Shown here piece by piece: positions 1-5,528 of a stretch of DNA of 10,788 nt (its first letter is position 1; each line of letters opens with the position of its first letter). The notes under the pieces are model-generated. The model ran no database searches. It was given only the letters and a program-made list of their open reading frames with translations, and was not told the origin of the DNA. The translations under genes were made by a program, and so were the position numbers. The stretch is from JBQCHF01 sp051953655 (lineage in GTDB: Bacteria > Actinomycetota > Actinomycetes > Motilibacterales > Motilibacteraceae): NCBI GenBank assembly GCA_051953655.1, contig JBQCIO010000241.1, forward strand, positions 1-10,788, read 5' to 3'.

Positions 1-266
1 AGCCGGTGGTGGTGACGCGGATCGACGGCATCACCTCCTCCGACCCCACCCTGCCGGTGCGGATGGACCCCAACGCCAGGCTCGCGCTCGACCTGGTGCT
101 CCCCGCCCCGCAGTGCCCGTCGCTCGGCGGCGGCTTCCCGCCCTCGGGGCTCAGCGTGACCACCCAGACGGTAGGCCAGCAGAGCGAGCAGGGGTTCTGG
201 GTCGACCTCGGGGCGGACTACGTGACCGCGATGGTGAAGTACCTGGCGAGGTGCCCGGCGGGGTGA
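1..266 (+). CDS. C-terminal end of a Cys-pair module protein (5' truncated by the window)
   Basis: The reading frame enters the window open (first full codon at base 3) and stops with TGA at 264-266, leaving 87 residues. No function is known to me. The segment VRMDPNARLALDLVLPAPQC aligns without gaps to the last module of three proteins encoded further on (FDLPAGGTTHLVLTVGPPRC in the 338-residue protein), including a shared P-x-C. A second cysteine follows 46 residues later at the extreme C-terminus (ARCPAG), as in the relatives, where the pair is 43-59 residues apart. I infer that this is the C-terminal extracytoplasmic module of a fourth family member, probably with an N-terminal membrane anchor outside the window. 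Its strand is opposite to that of the other three copies. The coding call is secure; the family membership is a judgement by eye from one short segment. Confidence 0.75.
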   Translation, partial: PVVVTRIDGITSSDPTLPVRMDPNARLALDLVLPAPQCPSLGGGFPPSGLSVTTQTVGQQSEQGFWVDLGADYVTAMVKYLARCPAG

Positions 267-398
267 TGCGTCGCGGGCGTCGGCGCCTGGACTCTCCCGT
301 CGGCGGCCGCCAGTGAGGTGACCGCACGGTCAACGGCGCTGGTGACGGGAGGAGTGGGGCGCGGGGCACATTGTCGCTGCCCGCCGACGGCCCATTGG

Positions 399-452
399 TG
401 CGTGAGGGGACCCCCGACCCGCTACGTGACGGGTGAGGGGTCCCCTCACGCA
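399..452. repeat. Perfect 16-bp inverted repeat (hairpin 1 inside the nested element)
   Basis: TGCGTGAGGGGACCCC at 399-414 is the exact reverse complement of 437-452. The 22-base spacer holds a smaller stem, ACCCG (417-421) with CGGGT (430-434), so the hairpin nearly continues to its tip. There is no T-run after it on either strand. It may be a REP-like intergenic repeat or half of a bidirectional terminator. Confidence 0.8.
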
Positions 453-472
453 GTCCGGGCCCGCGTCCGTCG

Positions 473-522
473 CATGGGTGTCACACCCATAGGCATAGAT
501 GCGTCTGGGTGTGACACCCATG
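473..522. repeat. Perfect 17-bp inverted repeat whose arms are themselves palindromic (hairpin 2)
   Basis: CATGGGTGTCACACCCA at 473-489 is the exact reverse complement of 506-522, with a 16-base spacer. Each arm also contains its own palindrome (GGGTGT-C-ACACCC on the left, GGGTGT-G-ACACCC on the right). It can therefore form one long hairpin or two short ones, or present two tandem dyad sites to a dimeric DNA-binding protein. No gene starts nearby in either direction, so an operator role is less likely than a structural or terminator role. Confidence 0.8.
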
Positions 523-625
523 TGCCGCAGCGGGCAGCAGGAGCCACGCCGACCGGGACTCCTCCCGTCACCAGCCGCCTTTCCCCACCTCAGGAACCGC
601 AGCGGTCGGCGCCGTGATCCCGGCG

Positions 626-1429
626 TCAGCCCTGAGAGGCCACCCGCGTCCGGAACCCCGTCGCCACCCACGGCAGCGCGAGCACCCTGTCGGCGCCGGT
701 GTGAGCCGCGTGCACCGAACGCGCCGCGTCGAGCATCGCCGCGCGGGACTCGGCGGACCCGACCAGGTAGGCCGACTGGCTGGAGACGAGCGCGAGCAGG
801 CCGTCGACGTCGAGGCGCTGCACGAAGCGCTCCTCGTGCTGCTCGACCGGCCCGAACAGCCCGCTCGCGGCGATGGCGGGCTCCGGCGTGATCGCCACGC
901 CCTCGCGGCCCGACGCCGGCAGCGCGAGCCCGGCCACCCACGGCGCGGCCGCCATGTCGGTGCGGTTCCAGCACATCGCCAGCACCCCGGCCGGGCGCAG
1001 CACCCGGCGGAGCTCGGCGAGCGCGCGGGGGGCGTCGAACCAGTGGAAGGCCTGGCCCACCGTGACGACGTCGACCGACCGGTCCGGCAGCGGCAGCAGC
1101 TCGGCGCGGGCGACGGCGGCGGGCACTCCGGCGAGGGCGAGCATCGCGGCCGCGGGGTCGAGGGCGAGCACCCGGTGGCCGCGGGCGGCGAGGGTTCGGC
1201 TGAGCACGCCGGTGCCTGCGCCGACGTCGGCGACCCGCAGCGGCGCGCCGCCGGCAGGGGCCAGCATCCAGTCGACGAGGGCGCCGGGGTAGGCGGGACG
1301 GGCCGCGTGGTAGGCCTCGGCACCGCCCCCGAAGGAGCCGCCGCGGCGGCGCCAGTCGCCGGCGTCCCAGCCTGCCGGCGCACCGGCCTCCTCCCTCTGG
1401 TGGCGCTGCGGCCGCTGGATGGACGCCAT
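626..1429 (-). CDS. Class I SAM-dependent methyltransferase (UbiE/Methyltransf_11 type)
   Basis: The product has 267 residues. The SAM-binding motif I VADVGAGTG lies at about 66-74, the acidic residue ending strand 2 is D91 (ALDP), and the motif LLPLPDRSVDVVTVGQAFHW (111-130) with FD after it is typical of small-molecule methyltransferases of this class. The conserved N-terminal start SFGGGAEAY..ARPAYP (about 32-48) is also family-typical. It is expected to be a soluble cytosolic enzyme; the substrate cannot be read from sequence. The ATG at 1429 is chosen because it is the first start after a TAGGGT -10 box at seven bases' distance, which implies a leaderless mRNA, and no other start lies before the conserved region. 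The gene diverges from the Fic-like gene and converges on the partial gene at the left edge. Nothing looks broken. Confidence 0.9.
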   Translation of the reverse strand: MASIQRPQRHQREEAGAPAGWDAGDWRRRGGSFGGGAEAYHAARPAYPGALVDWMLAPAGGAPLRVADVGAGTGVLSRTLAARGHRVLALDPAAAMLALAGVPAAVARAELLPLPDRSVDVVTVGQAFHWFDAPRALAELRRVLRPAGVLAMCWNRTDMAAAPWVAGLALPASGREGVAITPEPAIAASGLFGPVEQHEERFVQRLDVDGLLALVSSQSAYLVGSAESRAAMLDAARSVHAAHTGADRVLALPWVATGFRTRVASQG

Positions 1430-1455
1430 GCGGCTCACCCTAGGGTGGTCGGCCG
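1429..1455. promoter_or_regulatory. Divergent promoter with one palindromic -10 box shared by both strands (putative)
   Basis: ACCCTAGGGT at 1437-1446 is a perfect palindrome, so TAGGGT (fits the actinobacterial TANNNT -10) reads out on both strands: 1441-1446 for the + strand and 1437-1442 for the - strand. A GTG start follows eight bases later on + (1455) and an ATG follows seven bases later on - (1429). Those distances put the transcription starts at or beside the start codons, as in leaderless actinobacterial genes. The -35 regions are weak (TGGATG or TGGACG around 1416-1425 for +), so the call rests on the -10 and its symmetry. Confidence 0.5.
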
Positions 1456-2327
1456 TGACCTCCGCACCCCCCGACCCGCTGGCGGCGGTGGCCTCGTTGC
1501 CGGGCGCGGCCGAGGCCGCCGAGCGGGCCAGGGGCGCCGTCGACGCGCTGCTCGCGCACCGGGTCCTGCGGCGGTCCTTCGCCGCGGTCACGGTGGAGTG
1601 CAGCCTGCGCGCGGCGGTGGCCGCCGCCGACCTGCAGCAGGGCCGCGACGGGGGTCCAGATCTCGACGAGGTCCGAGCGCAGGTCCGCGCCGGTGCGCTG
1701 TTCACCCCCGAGGCCGACACCGCGGCCACCGCCGACCGCGCCCTCGCCGCCCTGCGCGGCGCCCTGCGGGTCTCGGCCGAGGTCGGCCCGCTGCTGCCGA
1801 CCTGGGAGCGCGCCCCGCTGCAGGCGCTGGCCCGGCTGCACGTGGTGGCCGCCGCCGACGTGCTGCCCGCCGACGTCGTCGGCCGCCCGCGCCCGCCCGG
1901 CGCGATGGTCGCCGACGCCCTCGAGCTCGGCCCCGCGCCGGTCCCGGCGGAGGTGGCCCAGCGGCTCGACGGCCTGGCCGGGCTCCTGGTCGCACCCACC
2001 CGGGCGCCGGCGCTCGTCGTCGCGGCGGTCGTGCATGCCGAGGTGCTGGCGCTGCGGCCCTTCGCCTGGGGCAACGTGCTGGTCGCCCTGGCCGCGCAGC
2101 GGATGGTGCTGGCCGGGCGCGGGCTGGACCCGCGCGCGGTCGCGGTGCCCGAGGCCGGACACCTCGAGCTCGGCGTCGCCGCCTACGTCGACGCCCTGCG
2201 CGGCTACCTCGCCGGCACCCCTCAGGGGGTGGCCGGCTGGGTGGTGCACTGCGCCCGCGCCCTGGAGATCGGCGCCCGCGAGGGGCTGGCCGTCTGCGAG
2301 ACGGTCGCGCGCGCCGCCGGGGGCTGA
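1455..2327 (+). CDS. Fic-like fold protein with a degenerate active site (often annotated oxidoreductase)
   Basis: The product has 290 residues from GTG 1455, is Ala/Leu/Val rich and appears all-helical, with no signal peptide. The segment HAEVLALRPFAWGNVLVAL (194-212) lines up with the Fic motif HPFxxGNGRxxR, but the catalytic His is Arg201 and the GNGR end reads GNVL. AMPylation activity is therefore not expected. From memory, actinomycete relatives beside Tad-pilus loci share the RPFxxGN form and carry labels such as oxidoreductase or Fic family protein; the oxidoreductase label has no support in this sequence. GTG 1455 is preferred over ATG 1419 because a TAGGGT box ends eight bases upstream and would lie inside the longer frame. 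The gene diverges from the methyltransferase and converges on the anchored-protein cluster. Its function is unknown. Confidence 0.8.
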   Translation: MTSAPPDPLAAVASLPGAAEAAERARGAVDALLAHRVLRRSFAAVTVECSLRAAVAAADLQQGRDGGPDLDEVRAQVRAGALFTPEADTAATADRALAALRGALRVSAEVGPLLPTWERAPLQALARLHVVAAADVLPADVVGRPRPPGAMVADALELGPAPVPAEVAQRLDGLAGLLVAPTRAPALVVAAVVHAEVLALRPFAWGNVLVALAAQRMVLAGRGLDPRAVAVPEAGHLELGVAAYVDALRGYLAGTPQGVAGWVVHCARALEIGAREGLAVCETVARAAGG

Positions 2328-2329
2328 AT

Positions 2330-2364
2330 CGCGCCCCCACTGCGCTTGATCACGGCAGGGCGCG
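2330..2364. terminator. Possible weak bidirectional terminator hairpin
   Basis: CGCGCCC (2330-2336) pairs with GGGCGCG (2358-2364) across a 21-base loop in the 66-base gap between convergent genes. The T-run is missing on both strands, so the position supports a terminator more than the structure does. Confidence 0.3.
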
Positions 2365-2393
2365 GTGACGGACGGGGTTGGGCGGCGGGCCTC

Positions 2394-3404
2394 CTACCGC
2401 TTGCAGGCCTGGTCCTGCGCGTGCACCGCGGCGGTGAGCAGGGCGGGGCCGCCGTCGACGTAGCTGTCCTGCTCCGGGCCGCCCGTGGGTGCCCAGCGCA
2501 CGTGCACCGCGCTGGCGATCTGCGCCGGCAGCCCCTCCGTGCCGCACGCCGGCGGGTCGACGACGAGCCGCACGGTGGCGCCGGACCCCTCGGCCAGCCG
2601 CAGCGGCAGCTCGGGGCTGGTGGTGCTGCCCTGCTGCACGTCCAGGGCCACGTCGTCGATCGACACCGGCCCCTGCGGGCCGGCCTGCACCCGCACGTCC
2701 ACCTGCACGCGGCCGGCCACCGCCCGCGGGGTGTCGACGACGGCGGCCACGAACGCCGGCTCGTCGCCGCCCCCGGTGCAGCCGGCGCGGGAGAAGACCT
2801 GCTGCCAGCCCAGGTCGGTGGGCACCGTGACCGCCGTGACCCCGAGCGCCCGCCCGCCCTCGGGGGCGACCCGCAGCCGCAGCCGGCCGTCGGGGGCGTC
2901 GGTGGCGCACGGCACGGCCGCCTGCAGGGTCAGCGTCCCCCGGCCGCCGGCGGGCAGCCGCAGCTCGGTGGGGTCCGGATGCAGCGCCGGCATGCCGTCG
3001 ATGGCGGCGCCGGTCACGACGACCCTCGTGCGGCTCGCGTTGAGCAGCTCGACGCGCACGACGGTCACCGGACCGGTGGAGCTGCCGGTGGAGTCGACGG
3101 AGGTGGGCCAGGCGTAGAGGTGGACGTCCCGGGCGTCCGCCTGCAGCCGGGCCCGCTCGTCCAGCCCGCCGCGCACGATGGCGCCGAGCAGCGCGGCCAC
3201 GGCGAGCGCGGCGAGTGCTGCGGCAGCGGTACGGGGGCGGTGCCGGAGTGCGGCGAGAGCACCCCTGCCGGACGGTCCGGGCCTCGGCGTCGAGGGGTCC
3301 TCGGACAGCTCGACGACGTCGTCCCGCCGCGAGCGCCCGTCGGCGCTGCGCTCCTCGTCGGGTCCGGCGGGCGCCGGCCCTCCGGCCAGCTCCTCGCGGG
3401 ACAT
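2394..3404 (-). CDS. Single-pass membrane protein with two extracytoplasmic Cys-pair modules (336 aa)
   Basis: I do not recognise a named family. The N-terminal 58 residues are charged and Arg-rich just before a membrane helix at about 59-77, so the N-terminus should be inside and the rest outside. The outer part is beta-rich and divides into two modules. Module 1 has ELRLPAGGRGTLTLQAAVPC (C166) and ends LGWQQVFSRAGC (C209). Module 2 has LRLAEGSGATVRLVVDPPAC (C287) and ends near the C-terminus at C334. Four cysteines in this spacing suggest two disulfides, one per Ig-like sandwich; that fold is inference. The protein matches the 338-residue neighbour upstream in length, start (MSREELAGG against VSRELLGG), membrane helix position and cysteine layout, so the two are paralogues. 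ATG 3404 is preceded by a weak GGGGGA ribosome site. The gap to the upstream gene is 98 bases. Confidence 0.88.
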   Translation of the reverse strand: MSREELAGGPAPAGPDEERSADGRSRRDDVVELSEDPSTPRPGPSGRGALAALRHRPRTAAAALAALAVAALLGAIVRGGLDERARLQADARDVHLYAWPTSVDSTGSSTGPVTVVRVELLNASRTRVVVTGAAIDGMPALHPDPTELRLPAGGRGTLTLQAAVPCATDAPDGRLRLRVAPEGGRALGVTAVTVPTDLGWQQVFSRAGCTGGGDEPAFVAAVVDTPRAVAGRVQVDVRVQAGPQGPVSIDDVALDVQQGSTTSPELPLRLAEGSGATVRLVVDPPACGTEGLPAQIASAVHVRWAPTGGPEQDSYVDGGPALLTAAVHAQDQACKR

Positions 3405-3502
3405 CCACCATCCCCCATCGCGGCCGTCGCGGCCATCGTGCCGGTGCCGTCGTCAGCGTAGAGGGACTGGTCGGGCAGCGGGCCCGGTCGGACGGCGGCG
3501 GC

Positions 3503-4519
3503 TCAGGCCGGGCAGGCCGCACGCACCGCCGCGGCGAGCGCGCGCCCGTACGCGGGCCCCAGCGGCAGGAGCACCTGGGTCGCGGCCGGCCGGTCGGCGG
3601 AGGCTCCGGCGGCGTCGGCGAAGGTCACCCGGACGCCGTCGGGCAGCTGCTCGGCGACGCCATCGCCATCGCCTCTGGCCAGCAGGTCGCAGCGGGGCGG
3701 ACCGACGGTCAGGACGAGGTGGGTCGTGCCGCCGGCGGGGAGGTCGAAGGGAAGGCTGGGCTCGGTGGCGGCGGTCCGCCCCAGCTGGGGGCGCAGGGAC
3801 AGCACCCGCAGCGCGCGGGCCCCTCCGGTGAGCCGCAGCGGCACCTGCAGGCGGTCCGCGCCGGCCGCCGGCCTGCCGTCCAGGGACAGCGCGAGCGCGC
3901 TGTCGCCGCTGCCGCAGCCCAGGCCGGCGAACACCGACTCCCAGGGACGGTCGCCCGCCCGACCGGCCACCGTCAGGGTGCGGGTCTGTCCGTCGGCGGT
4001 GCGCGCACGCACCTCGAGCTGGGCCGGTGCGGCGCCCGGCCCGCTCAGTGCGGCGTCCCGCGCCCGGTAGCAGTCGACCACCGCGTGCACCTGCACCGCC
4101 CGGCTGCCACCGGGGGCGATCCGCGCCGGACGCGGGTCGATCGCGCGCACGTAGACACCGGGCAGGTCCACCCCGACGCCGAGCACGTCCACCGGCAGGG
4201 AGCCCTCGTTCGTCAGCACGACCTGCACCAGCACTCCGGACGGGTCGCTCGTGGCTGCGCCAGGGCTCGCGGTGAGCAGCAGCACGCCCGCCGACTGCCG
4301 GTCCTGCGCCCGCTGGTCCTGCCGGTGCTCGATCCAGGCACCGGCCCCGCCGCCCAGCAGCAGCGCGGCAACCAGCGCCCCGACCACGGCGGGGCGCCGC
4401 CTCAGCCGCCGCCTCTCCGACGTCGTGTCGGAGACGGGATCCGGGGCGTCGAGGTCGACCGGCTCGGCGTGGCCCGCGACGCCGCCCTCGTCGTCCCCGC
4501 CCAGCAGCTCCCGCGACAC
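3503..4519 (-). CDS. Single-pass membrane protein with two extracytoplasmic Cys-pair modules (338 aa)
   Basis: This is a paralogue of the 336-residue protein encoded downstream; function unknown. The cytoplasmic N-terminus (1-43) ends in an ERRRLRRRP basic stretch, followed by a membrane helix at about 44-62 and two beta-rich modules. Module 1 has ARIAPGGSRAVQVHAVVDC (C150) and ends RPWESVFAGLGC (C202), sharing W-x2-V-F-x3-G-C with the relative. Module 2 has FDLPAGGTTHLVLTVGPPRC (C277) and ends AVRAACPA (C336). GTG 4519 is chosen because VSRELLGG then matches the paralogue's start and the lengths agree. The frame stays open to GTG 4627, which would add 36 residues with a rare TTA codon and would overlap the small upstream ORF by GTGA, so the longer form cannot be excluded. 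No strong ribosome site precedes either start. Confidence 0.85.
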   Translation of the reverse strand: MSRELLGGDDEGGVAGHAEPVDLDAPDPVSDTTSERRRLRRRPAVVGALVAALLLGGGAGAWIEHRQDQRAQDRQSAGVLLLTASPGAATSDPSGVLVQVVLTNEGSLPVDVLGVGVDLPGVYVRAIDPRPARIAPGGSRAVQVHAVVDCYRARDAALSGPGAAPAQLEVRARTADGQTRTLTVAGRAGDRPWESVFAGLGCGSGDSALALSLDGRPAAGADRLQVPLRLTGGARALRVLSLRPQLGRTAATEPSLPFDLPAGGTTHLVLTVGPPRCDLLARGDGDGVAEQLPDGVRVTFADAAGASADRPAATQVLLPLGPAYGRALAAAVRAACPA

Positions 4520-4623
4520 GCGGACCACGGTCGCACAGGAGCCGGTGACCCACACGCCGGGGACCGGAGCGCCCGAGGGCCGCGAAGGTAAAGGATCCCG
4601 GCCAGACCTTCCGCTTCCCAGCG

Positions 4624-4782
4624 TCACGGGTGTACGACGGTGGTGCGGTCCTTCTCGTCGGCAAGTCGATCGCTCAGGGAGGTTCTCGCAAACCTTTCAC
4701 GGACCGACTGGAAGGACCGGAAGACAACCGCACGCCCCGGCACCCACGCGTCGTCCCTCACCCGCGTCAGGGTCGTCAGCAT
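4624..4782 (-). CDS. Possible small protein, 52 aa, unknown function
   Basis: The frame from ATG 4782 gives a balanced, charged, soluble-looking peptide (MLTTLTRVRDDAWVPG at the start, SLSDRLADEKDRTTVVHP at the end). A GAGG ribosome-site match lies four bases before the ATG. Of its 52 codons, 42 end in G or C, while first and second positions are clearly less GC-rich, as expected for a real gene here. An opposite-strand frame (4640-4900) shares the same third positions and is equally GC-biased, so codon bias does not settle the strand; that frame is Arg/Ser-rich and lacks a ribosome site, which favours this one. The TGA overlaps a GTG (4627) in frame with the 338-residue protein. I recognise no domain. 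Confidence 0.4.
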   Translation of the reverse strand: MLTTLTRVRDDAWVPGRAVVFRSFQSVRERFARTSLSDRLADEKDRTTVVHP

Positions 4783-4934
4783 CGGGCCTCGTGCCCGTCG
4801 ACGGATCGGAATGCACGCCTGGTCACCGGGGCGAGGCGGCCAGTGGACGGCGTCGACCCGAAGGGCCGGCGCCGCCCGCATGTTCCACTACGTCTCGTAG
4901 GAGACCACGACGGCGTGTAGTAGTTCCTCGTTGC
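4783..4934. other. Non-coding stretch with the possible promoter of the small ORF; little visible
   Basis: Together with the uncertain small ORF and 4520-4623, this makes a 415-base interval without a secure gene. It is visibly less GC-rich than its surroundings. I see a short GTCTC-GTAG-GAGAC hairpin around 4892-4905 and no convincing promoter or terminator. Promoter and regulatory signals for the two downstream anchored-protein genes probably lie in this interval. Confidence 0.4.
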
Positions 4935-5471
4935 TCAGTGGCCCTGCGGCGGTGTCGGCTGGATCCCGCACCCGGAGACCCAGGTCTGCCGCAGCAGCCG
5001 GTCCGCGTCGCTCGTGTCCAGCCGGGTCTGCAGCGTCCGCCCTGCGAAGGTCACCGGCAGGCTGACGTCCGGTAGCACCCGGTCGGGCACGTCCTGGGTG
5101 CAGTCCGGGCCGTCCCAGCCCAGCCGCAGCGACCCGGTGCGCCCGGCCGGGATCTGCGTCCTCGCGTCCAGGGCGTGCAGCGACGGCGGCAGCCCCGTCG
5201 GGCGTCCCAGCGTGACCGCGCCGGCGACGTCGGCGGCCACCGGGACGACGAGCACGAGGCCGGCTCCGTCGGTGCTCAGCCGGCCACGTCCGTCGACCCG
5301 CAGGCTGAGGTCGTCGAGGTTGCCGGGGGTGGGTGCGGCCACCGGCTCGGCGCCCCCGCCGCCCGAGCTCCGGGCAGCCAGCAGCACGCCGGCGCCCACC
5401 ACCAGTGCGGCGAGCAGCAGCGCGACGACGACGGCCGGCGAGGCGGCGCCCCCGGCCCGGATCCTGGCCAC
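4935..5471 (-). CDS. Short single-module member of the Cys-pair membrane protein family (178 aa)
   Basis: The frame begins at GTG 5471 directly after an in-frame TAG, so no longer start exists. A short basic N-terminus (MARIRAGG) is followed by a membrane helix at about 12-33 and a Gly/Ala/Pro linker, then one beta-rich module. The module contains TQIPAGRTGSLRLGWDGPDC (C124) and ends RLLRQTWVSGC (C168), a cysteine spacing of 44. The 20-residue segment aligns gap-free with the second modules of the 336 and 338 proteins, sharing P-x-C, so this looks like a protein that has only the C-terminal type of module. The helix could instead be an uncleaved or cleaved signal peptide; no lipobox cysteine is present. 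It lies 57 bases downstream of the HAD gene on the same strand. Function unknown. Confidence 0.85.
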   Translation of the reverse strand: MARIRAGGAASPAVVVALLLAALVVGAGVLLAARSSGGGGAEPVAAPTPGNLDDLSLRVDGRGRLSTDGAGLVLVVPVAADVAGAVTLGRPTGLPPSLHALDARTQIPAGRTGSLRLGWDGPDCTQDVPDRVLPDVSLPVTFAGRTLQTRLDTSDADRLLRQTWVSGCGIQPTPPQGH

Positions 5472-5473
5472 CT

Positions 5474-5506
5474 AGGTGCCCGCCGCCGCGACGAGCGCCG
5501 GCACCT
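5474..5506 (-). promoter_or_regulatory. Hairpin directly before the GTG of the 178-aa gene
   Basis: AGGTGCC (5474-5480) pairs with GGCACCT (5500-5506) with a 19-base loop. On the - strand the stem ends two bases before the GTG at 5471, where a ribosome site should be. It could cover the start or partially terminate transcription coming from the HAD gene. There is no T-run, so this is tentative. Confidence 0.35.
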
Positions 5507-5528
5507 CGACCCCTGCCCAGCCCATCGA

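Larger units (their letters stand above)
338..575. repeat. 238-bp nested inverted-repeat element, MITE-like or a complex terminator
   Basis: The outer ends are a perfect 18-bp inverted repeat: GCTGGTGACGGGAGGAGT at 338-355 and its reverse complement at 558-575. Complementarity continues inward imperfectly; 376-384 pairs perfectly with 530-538, and the flanking bases 388-395 and 521-527 are nearly complementary. Two further perfect inverted repeats sit side by side inside (399-452 and 473-522). The whole could fold as a long stem carrying two strong hairpins. It fills most of the gap between a + strand gene ending at 266 and a - strand gene ending at 626, so it could end transcription from both sides. 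It encodes nothing I recognise, and I see no clear target-site duplication just outside 338 or 575. The remaining parts of the gap, 267-337 and 576-625, show nothing notable. Confidence 0.7.

Noticed and set aside
330..600. Target-site duplication flanking the nested repeat element
   Set aside because: Bases just outside 338 and 575 (GGC against CGC) do not form a convincing direct repeat.
1383..1400. Very strong ribosome-site match AGGGAGGAGG on the - strand followed by GTG 1383
   Set aside because: That GTG is in a different frame from the methyltransferase and opens a Pro/Arg-rich shadow; no start in the right frame follows the site, so it is probably coincidental.
614..2368. A 584-codon open frame on the + strand across the methyltransferase and Fic-like region
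   Set aside because: Its product is Arg/Gly/Ala low-complexity and runs antisense to a clear methyltransferase; it is a high-GC shadow frame.
3503..4627. Longer 374-residue version of the 338-residue membrane protein from GTG 4627
   Set aside because: The extra 36 residues have a rare TTA codon and lower third-position GC, and the paralogue's start aligns with GTG 4519. It is kept only as an alternative.
4640..4900. 86-residue + strand frame over the small - strand ORF
   Set aside because: Arg/Ser-rich composition and no ribosome site; its high third-position GC is shared with the opposite frame, so it is no independent support.
4887..4934. Peptide-like tail (LSNEELLHAVVVSYET) in another frame just past the 178-aa stop
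   Set aside because: It could hint at a frameshifted extension, but it uses two consecutive CTA codons and has no start or ribosome site. The 178-residue protein already ends after its expected last Cys.
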